From contig DKFM01000018.1 of the NCBI GenBank assembly GCA_002452815.1, forward strand, positions 1-64,000: 64,000 nt of DNA. Direction: 5' to 3'. Position 1 is the first letter of the stretch, and every line of letters starts with the position of its first letter. Below the pieces are notes generated by a model. It was not told where the DNA came from. It was given only the letters and a program-made list of their open reading frames with translations, and did not search any database. This DNA is from Rhodobacteraceae bacterium UBA6796. Lineage in GTDB: Bacteria > Pseudomonadota > Alphaproteobacteria > Rhodobacterales > Rhodobacteraceae. Position numbers and translations under genes: made by a program. This document shows positions 58,122 through 64,000 of the stretch, one piece after another.

Positions 58122-58973
58122 TCACAGATCGAGCGCACGAAACAGGGTCGGCAACTCTTCGGGCAGGTCTTCGGCGATCAGTCCGGGGCCGAAGCTGCGC
58201 GCGGCTGCGGCATGGAGCCAGGTGCCGGTGCCGGCCGCCTCGAACGGTGTCAGGCCGCGCGCCATCAGCCCGCAGATCAGCCCGGCCAGCACATCGCCCG
58301 ACCCGGCGGTCGCCAGCCAGGGCGCCGCGTTTTCCCCGCTGGCATCATGCACCGCAAGCGCGCCATCGGGGGCGGCGATCACCGTATCCGGGCCCTTGAG
58401 CAACACGATCGCCCCGGCACGCGCGGCGGCGGCGCGGGTGATCTCGGCCTTGTCGGCACCGCCCTGCAATTGCGCCGCCAGATCGGGGAAAAGCCGCCCG
58501 AACTCTCCCAGATGGGGGGTCAGCACGCAGCCGGGATAGAGGTGACCGAAAAGCAGGGTGGGGTCCTCGGCAAAAGCGCTGAGCGCATCGGCATCAAGCA
58601 CGCAGGGCCGTTTGCCCGACAGCGCCGCCGGGGTCATTTCCTGCGCGCGGCGCAGCCCCAGGCCCGGCCCCAGGGCAAGCGCCGTGATCCGGCTGTCGCG
58701 CAGCAGCCCGCGCAGCGCATAGCTGTCGGGCAGCGGGGTCAACATGACCGCGTTCAGCTGGGCCGCGTGTTCGGGCAGTGCGGGCGGCGGCACCGCCACG
58801 GTCACCAGCCCCGCCCCCACGCGCAGCGCCGCGCGCGCGGCCAGCCGCGCAGCGCCACCATGACCCACCCCGCCCGACAGGATCAGCGCATGGCCGTGCG
58901 TGTATTTATGTGCGGCGCCCGTTTTGCGCAGTGCGGCGCGCATCTCGTCGGTCAGGGTGATGTGGCGGATCAT
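58122..58973 (-). CDS. nnrD: ADP/ATP-dependent NAD(P)H-hydrate dehydratase
   Basis: NnrD repairs hydrated NAD(P)H. The 283-residue protein has the ribokinase-like signature KYTHGHALILSGG (residues ~23-35), GAARLAARAALRVGAGLV, ALGPGLGL, VLDADAL and the phosphate loop TAGSGDVLAGLI. The start MIRHITLTDEM at 58973 is 69 nt after the epimerase gene, so the two domains of the usual fused Nnr are separate here. It is the second gene of the pair. Confidence 0.92.
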   Translation of the reverse strand: MIRHITLTDEMRAALRKTGAAHKYTHGHALILSGGVGHGGAARLAARAALRVGAGLVTVAVPPPALPEHAAQLNAVMLTPLPDSYALRGLLRDSRITALALGPGLGLRRAQEMTPAALSGKRPCVLDADALSAFAEDPTLLFGHLYPGCVLTPHLGEFGRLFPDLAAQLQGGADKAEITRAAAARAGAIVLLKGPDTVIAAPDGALAVHDASGENAAPWLATAGSGDVLAGLICGLMARGLTPFEAAGTGTWLHAAAARSFGPGLIAEDLPEELPTLFRALDL

Positions 58974-59042
58974 GGCGCCTCCGGCGGCAATGTTGCGGGC
59001 ATGGTCAATGCGTATAGGGGGCGGCGGTGAGAAAAGCGTGAA

Positions 59043-60194
<1,152 letters not shown>

Positions 60195-60257
60195 GGTTTT
60201 TCGAATACCGGGCCCATCGTGCCCGTGAACCCATGCTCAACGAAAGGGTACTGTGCA

Positions 60258-61667
60258 ATGAGCAAAGTCAAAAAAGCTCTCGAACTGATGAAGGCGGAGG
60301 AAGTCGAATACGTTGACGTTCGCTTCACCGATCCGCGCGGCAAGCTGCAGCACGTCACGCTGATCGCCGATCTGGTGGACGAGGACTTCTTCGAAGAAGG
60401 CTTCATGTTCGACGGCTCGTCGATCGCCGGCTGGAAGTCGATCGACCAGTCCGACATGAAGCTGATCCCGGATGCTTCGTCGGTCTACATCGACCCCTTC
60501 TACGCCGAAAAAACCATGTGCGTGCATTGTGACGTGGTCGAGCCGGACACCGGCGAAGCCTATGACCGTTGCCCGCGTCAGGTGGCCCACAAGGCCGAAG
60601 CCTATCTGAAATCCTCGGGCATCGGCGATGCGGCCTATTTCGGCCCGGAAGCCGAATTCTTCATCTTCGACGACGTGCGCTATTCGGTGACGCCGGCGAA
60701 AGTGTCCTACCAGATCGACGCCGAGGCGGCCGCCTGGAACACCGACACGCCGATGGAAATGGGCAACCTCGCCCACCGCGCCGGCCACAAGGGCGGCTAC
60801 TTCCCGGTCAACCCGGTCGACGAAGCGCAGGATCTGCGCGGCGAAATGCTGTCCACCATGAAGCGCATGGGCATCAAGGTTGACAAGCATCACCACGAAG
60901 TGGCGACCTGTCAGCACGAGCTGGGCATGATCTTCGGTGGCCTGGTCGAGCAAGCCGACAACATCCAGAAATACAAATACGTGATCCACAACGTGGCCCA
61001 CGCCTACGGCAAGACCGTGACCTTCATGCCGAAACCGATGAAGGGCGACAACGGCTCGGGCATGCACGTCAACATGTCGATCTGGAAAGACGGCAAGCCG
61101 CTGTTCGCTGGCGACAAATACGCTGACCTGTCGCAAGAGGCGCTGTATTTCATCGGCGGTATCCTGAAGCACGCGAAAACGCTGAACGCCTTCACCAACC
61201 CGTCGACCAACAGCTACAAGCGTCTGATCCCGGGTTTTGAGGCCCCGGTGCTGCGCGCCTACTCGGCCCGCAACCGCTCGGGTTGTGTGCGTATTCCGTG
61301 GACCGAATCGCCGAAAGCGAAACGTGTGGAAGCCCGCTTCCCCGATCCGGCGGCGAACCCCTATCTGTGCTTCGCGGCGCTGATGATGGCCGGCCTCGAC
61401 GGGATCAAGAACAAGATCGACCCGGGCCCGGCGTCGGACAAGGACCTCTACGATCTGCCGCCCGAAGAACTGGCCGCGATCCCGACCGTCTGCGGTTCGC
61501 TGCGTGAGGCTCTGGAAGCGCTGGAAGCCGATCACGACTTCCTGCTCGCGGGCGACGTGTTCACCAAGGGCCTGATCGAGGGCTACACCGCGCTGAAGTG
61601 GGAAGAAGTCTATGCCTACGAGCATACCCCCCACCCTGTCGAGTATCAGATGTACTACTCCTGCTGA
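60258..61667 (+). CDS. glnA: glutamine synthetase type I
   Basis: GlnA makes glutamine from glutamate, ammonia and ATP. The 469-residue chain has [32 protein letters not shown] and [15 protein letters not shown] metal/substrate sites, and the [13 protein letters not shown] site. Tyr398 in [11 protein letters not shown] is the adenylylation site, so activity is probably controlled by GlnE through GlnB. Standard GSI-beta length. It ends with a strong terminator. Confidence 0.98.
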   Translation: MSKVKKALELMKAEEVEYVDVRFTDPRGKLQHVTLIADLVDEDFFEEGFMFDGSSIAGWKSIDQSDMKLIPDASSVYIDPFYAEKTMCVHCDVVEPDTGEAYDRCPRQVAHKAEAYLKSSGIGDAAYFGPEAEFFIFDDVRYSVTPAKVSYQIDAEAAAWNTDTPMEMGNLAHRAGHKGGYFPVNPVDEAQDLRGEMLSTMKRMGIKVDKHHHEVATCQHELGMIFGGLVEQADNIQKYKYVIHNVAHAYGKTVTFMPKPMKGDNGSGMHVNMSIWKDGKPLFAGDKYADLSQEALYFIGGILKHAKTLNAFTNPSTNSYKRLIPGFEAPVLRAYSARNRSGCVRIPWTESPKAKRVEARFPDPAANPYLCFAALMMAGLDGIKNKIDPGPASDKDLYDLPPEELAAIPTVCGSLREALEALEADHDFLLAGDVFTKGLIEGYTALKWEEVYAYEHTPHPVEYQMYYSC

Positions 61668-61689
61668 TCCCGTCCGGGATTATCGGGGA

Positions 61690-61716
61690 AAGGGCGCCGT
61701 TCGCGGCGCCCTTTTG
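61690..61716 (+). terminator. Rho-independent terminator of glnB-glnA
   Basis: GGGCGCC (61692-61698) and GGCGCCC (61705-61711) form a 7-bp stem, extended by A-T pairs, with a 6-nt loop, then TTTT. Confidence 0.9.
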
Positions 61717-61847
61717 CTTTGGCGCCGCCGCTGTCGCAGGCGTGATGAGCACCTGCGCACAGAACCTGTTTGGTTCTGTGGAATTGCGACGCTAGCCCGC
61801 AATGGGCATCCTGAGGCCATGTTCACGCATTCAGGGAGTTTTCCGCG

Positions 61848-62423
61848 ATGAAATCCGTTCTTCTGGCCGCTGGCCTTGCCTTCGGTCTGGCCACCGCCGC
61901 CGCTGCCGCGCCCGAAACCTATACGCTCGACGCGAGCCACAGCCAGATCGTGTTCAGCTACACGCATCTTGGCTTCTCGACGACCACGGGCATGTTCTCG
62001 GGCTTCGAGGGCACGATCGAATTCGACGCCGAAGATCCGGCCGCGTCGTCGGTCAGTGTGGCCTTCCCGACCGCCTCGCTCTACACCGGCTGGGATGAGC
62101 GCACCGCGCATTTCCTGACCGAGGATTTCTTCGGCGCCGAAGCCGCGCCCGAGATTTCGTTCAAATCGACCGGCATCGAAGTGACCGGCGAGAAAAGCGG
62201 CAAGATCACCGGCGATCTGACGATCAATGGCATCACCAAGCCGGTGGTTCTGGATGCGGTGATGACGCAGATGGGCGAACATCCGATGGCCAAGAAGCCT
62301 TGGGTCGGCTTCGACGCCACCACGACCGTGCTGCGCTCGGATTTCGACATGGGCCAGTTCGCGCCCTATGTCAGCGACGAGGTGGCGATCGCGATCTCGA
62401 TCGAGGCGATGAAAGCCGAATAA
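61848..62423 (+). CDS. periplasmic YceI-family protein
   Basis: The 191-residue protein has a signal peptide (residues 1-21, AAA cleavage) and the YceI lipocalin-like fold (YTLDASHSQIVFSYTHLGF, FKSTGIEVTGEKSGKITGDLTI, ANNNNNDxxMG-like end DFDMGQFAPYVSDEV). YceI proteins bind polyprenoid or amphiphilic ligands in the periplasm and are often induced by alkaline or osmotic stress. ATG at 61848. A second YceI domain, fused to cytochrome b561, is encoded 150 bp downstream on the opposite strand. Confidence 0.93.
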   Translation: MKSVLLAAGLAFGLATAAAAAPETYTLDASHSQIVFSYTHLGFSTTTGMFSGFEGTIEFDAEDPAASSVSVAFPTASLYTGWDERTAHFLTEDFFGAEAAPEISFKSTGIEVTGEKSGKITGDLTINGITKPVVLDAVMTQMGEHPMAKKPWVGFDATTTVLRSDFDMGQFAPYVSDEVAIAISIEAMKAE

Positions 62424-62443
62424 GCCTTCTGTCACTTGCGAAA

Positions 62444-62479
62444 ACGGCCGTCGGAGCGATCCGGCGGCCGTCTTTTTTT
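62444..62479 (+). terminator. Rho-independent terminator of the YceI gene
   Basis: ACGGCCG (62444-62450) pairs with CGGCCGT (62465-62471) and further GG/CC pairs inside, followed by CTTTTTTT. Confidence 0.9.
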
Positions 62480-62555
62480 GAGTATTTTTGCCAAGAAGAA
62501 GGAAGCTGGTTTTCTTCTTGGCAAAAATACTCCCGGGGGGTGCGGGGGGCAGGCG
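62480..62555. repeat. GAGTATTTT intergenic inverted repeat, copy 3
   Basis: Perfect 21-bp arms: GAGTATTTTTGCCAAGAAGA (from 62480) and TTCTTCTTGGCAAAAATACT (from 62512), with an 11-nt loop, then a G/C hairpin (GGGGGGC..GCCCCCC type) up to about 62555. It lies between the convergent 3' ends of the YceI gene and the b561-YceI gene. The first T-run of the YceI terminator runs into it. Confidence 0.8.
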
Positions 62556-62572
62556 GCCCCCCGCGGTTCGGG

Positions 62573-63754
62573 TCAGTCGCGGCGGCTGGCGGTAAGCGCT
62601 ACATCCACGGTGACGGCAAAGCCCACGGTACCCTCGTCGGGGTAGCTCGTCCCCATGCCAAAGGCGCGCCGGTCCAGCGTCACCTGGCCCTGCATCGTCG
62701 CGGTCTCGCCGTCGAGGGTCAGGGTGAAGGGCAGGGTGACGGGCACTTCGGCGCCGCGCAGGGTCAGGGTGCCCGTGGCCAGATGATCGGCGCCCTCCTG
62801 CCGGGTGATGGCGGCGGTGAAGGTGGCCGTCGGGTGGGTGGCGGTGTCGAAGAAGTCCGCCCCCTTGGCCTGATCGGTGACCGATCCGAGGGTAAGCGCG
62901 GTGGTGTCGATCTGCACGGTGACCGTGCCGGTGCCGGGAGTGGGATCATAGTCGATCGCGGCGCTCCAGACCGGCAATTGCCCGGTCACCGCGGCGCCCA
63001 TTTGCTGCACGGTGAAGCCAAGAGTCCCTTCGGTCACCTGCCAGCTGCCGGTTTGCACGGTGGCGGTTTGTGTCTGCGGGGCGGGGCGCCCGGGGGTGGG
63101 CAGGGTCAGCCCCGCGCCGATCACTGCGGCCCAGAGCATCAGCGCCGCCAGCAGCGGGGCCCCCAGAGCATGTGCCGCACCGGGCGTGCCCGCCGCCGTG
63201 CCGCGCGTCATCCGCGCCAGCGTCGCGTCGCGGTCGATCAGCGCGTGTTTCAGGGCGCCTGCGATATGCAGGGCCAGCGCGGCATAAAGCACCAGCGCCG
63301 AGAGTTTGTGCAGCGTTTCGAACCCATGGGCGAGGGCGTCGGAGTGGGGCACGAAGGGCAGGGTTTGCCCAAAGGGCCACAGGATCGGTGCGAACCCGGC
63401 CTGCGCGGCATGGCTGATCCAGCCCGAGAGCGGCATCACCAGCATCGCGCCGTAAAGCGCCCAGTGCACGGCCTCGGCCGCGAAGGTTTCCAGCCTGCGT
63501 TCGGGATGCAGGGGCGCCGGTTTCGGCTGGCTCAGCGCCCAGAGGATGCGCAGGAGCGCGGCGAAGAAGACCGTGACCCCGATCGTCTTGTGCAGCGAAT
63601 AGATCGTCTTCAGCGTGGCGACGGCGGCATCGCTGTCGCGCGGCAGATCCTCGGCATAGAGGCCGAGGCCGATTGCCGTCAGGATCAGCAGCGCGATCAG
63701 CCAGTGCAGCGTGCGCGCGACGCCGCCATAGCTTTGGGGGGTGTTGGTCAACAT
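62573..63754 (-). CDS. cytochrome b561 / YceI fusion protein
   Basis: The 393-residue protein joins two modules. Residues ~1-185 are a prokaryotic cytochrome b561-type diheme membrane domain (RTLHWLIALLILTAIGLGLY, SLHKTIGV, HWALYGAMLVMPLSGW, LHKLSALVLYAALALHIAGALKH with the His pairs). After another helix (ALMLWAAVIGAGLTL), residues ~235-393 are a YceI-like periplasmic domain (TLGFTVQQMGAAVTGQ to the end). The fusion suggests quinone-linked electron transfer tied to a lipid-like ligand. The ATG at 63754 is the family start MLTNTPQSYGG; the frame upstream is not family-like. Confidence 0.9.
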   Translation of the reverse strand: MLTNTPQSYGGVARTLHWLIALLILTAIGLGLYAEDLPRDSDAAVATLKTIYSLHKTIGVTVFFAALLRILWALSQPKPAPLHPERRLETFAAEAVHWALYGAMLVMPLSGWISHAAQAGFAPILWPFGQTLPFVPHSDALAHGFETLHKLSALVLYAALALHIAGALKHALIDRDATLARMTRGTAAGTPGAAHALGAPLLAALMLWAAVIGAGLTLPTPGRPAPQTQTATVQTGSWQVTEGTLGFTVQQMGAAVTGQLPVWSAAIDYDPTPGTGTVTVQIDTTALTLGSVTDQAKGADFFDTATHPTATFTAAITRQEGADHLATGTLTLRGAEVPVTLPFTLTLDGETATMQGQVTLDRRAFGMGTSYPDEGTVGFAVTVDVALTASRRD

Positions 63755-63905
63755 GGGGGCTACTTTCAGAAGGGGGATTTCGGTCAGGATACGCGCTGCG
63801 GGCCGGTGCGGCCATGGCGACACGCGCACAGGCGGTGTGCGCAAGTTGTTGTCTCGGACGCGGCGTCACGTTAGACCGGGGCAAGGTTTGAACGTGGAGG
63901 ATGGC

Positions 63906-64000
63906 ATGAGCCGAGCATTCGTATTTCCGGGGCAGGGCGCGCAGGCAATCGGCATGGGCCGCGCATTGGCCGACGCCTATCCGGCGGCGCGTGCGGTATT
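63906..64000 (+). CDS. fabD: malonyl-CoA:ACP transacylase, 5' part only
   Basis: The window ends 95 bp into this gene. The 31 readable codons, SRAFVFPGQGAQAIGMGRAL, match the FabD N terminus with the FPGQGAQ cofactor motif. GTGGAGG at 63893-63899 lies 6 nt upstream of the ATG. It loads malonyl onto ACP for fatty-acid synthesis. The catalytic Ser lies outside the window. Confidence 0.9.
   Translation, partial: MSRAFVFPGQGAQAIGMGRALADAYPAARAV

Overview
The window is GC-rich alphaproteobacterial chromosome, most likely Rhodobacteraceae. This rests on the GC-ending codon use, a recA promoter carrying an alphaproteobacterial GTTC-N7-GTTC-type LexA box, a CckA-type hybrid kinase, B12-dependent NrdJ, and glnB-glnA in tandem. 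I cannot fix the genus. No phage, insertion sequence, rRNA operon or CRISPR array is visible. It is mostly core and housekeeping DNA with a few accessory patches.

Layout. 1-4.4 kb: a sigma-54 (RpoN) C-terminal fragment, the two 3-oxoacid CoA-transferase subunits (A frameshifted in a G7 run), an AraC-type regulator and a zinc alcohol dehydrogenase. 4.6-16.6 kb: tRNA-Ser(CGA), envelope proteins, an SDR with a palindromic operator, Lrp/LysE, an overlapping ppk2-tetR-aminotransferase set, then metA, a P-loop ATPase and a frameshifted DMT exporter, and a FadL-type porin. 16.7-26.9 kb: a DMT exporter, a one-helix small protein, a FemAB-like acetyltransferase, an agmatinase-family enzyme, a SLAC1/TehA carrier, guaB, an RsmB-type rRNA methyltransferase, CckA and a sulfotransferase.

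27-36 kb is a translation and repair block: recA, alaS, a DUF1330 gene, a class II amidotransferase, cysS and cimA. cysS is preceded by a 13-codon leader ORF with two consecutive Cys codons that runs into a terminator-like hairpin, which I consider the most interesting signal here. 36-41 kb is a chemotaxis group (double-PAS receptor, CheB, CheD) without CheA/CheW/CheY. 41-45.6 kb is nrdJ behind a 0.67 kb upstream region with NrdR- and DnaA-like sites.

45.8-49 kb is a compact arsenate operon: an ArsR-ArsC fusion, a dedicated GAPDH and ArsJ, with overlapping genes and a perfect palindrome that includes the start codon. 49-52.8 kb couples an N6-adenine DNA methyltransferase-like gene by 4-nt overlaps to an FAH-family hydrolase and an aldehyde dehydrogenase. 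53-64 kb returns to core genes: rpsF-rpsR-rplI, tig, tRNA-Leu(UAG), a Hint-domain protein, split nnrE/nnrD, glnB-glnA, a periplasmic YceI protein, a cytochrome b561-YceI fusion, and the start of fabD.

A dispersed inverted repeat with GAGTATTTTTGCCAAGAAGAA-like arms recurs at gene 3' ends. Two genes are broken by one extra base in a G7/C7 run, which may be sequence error.
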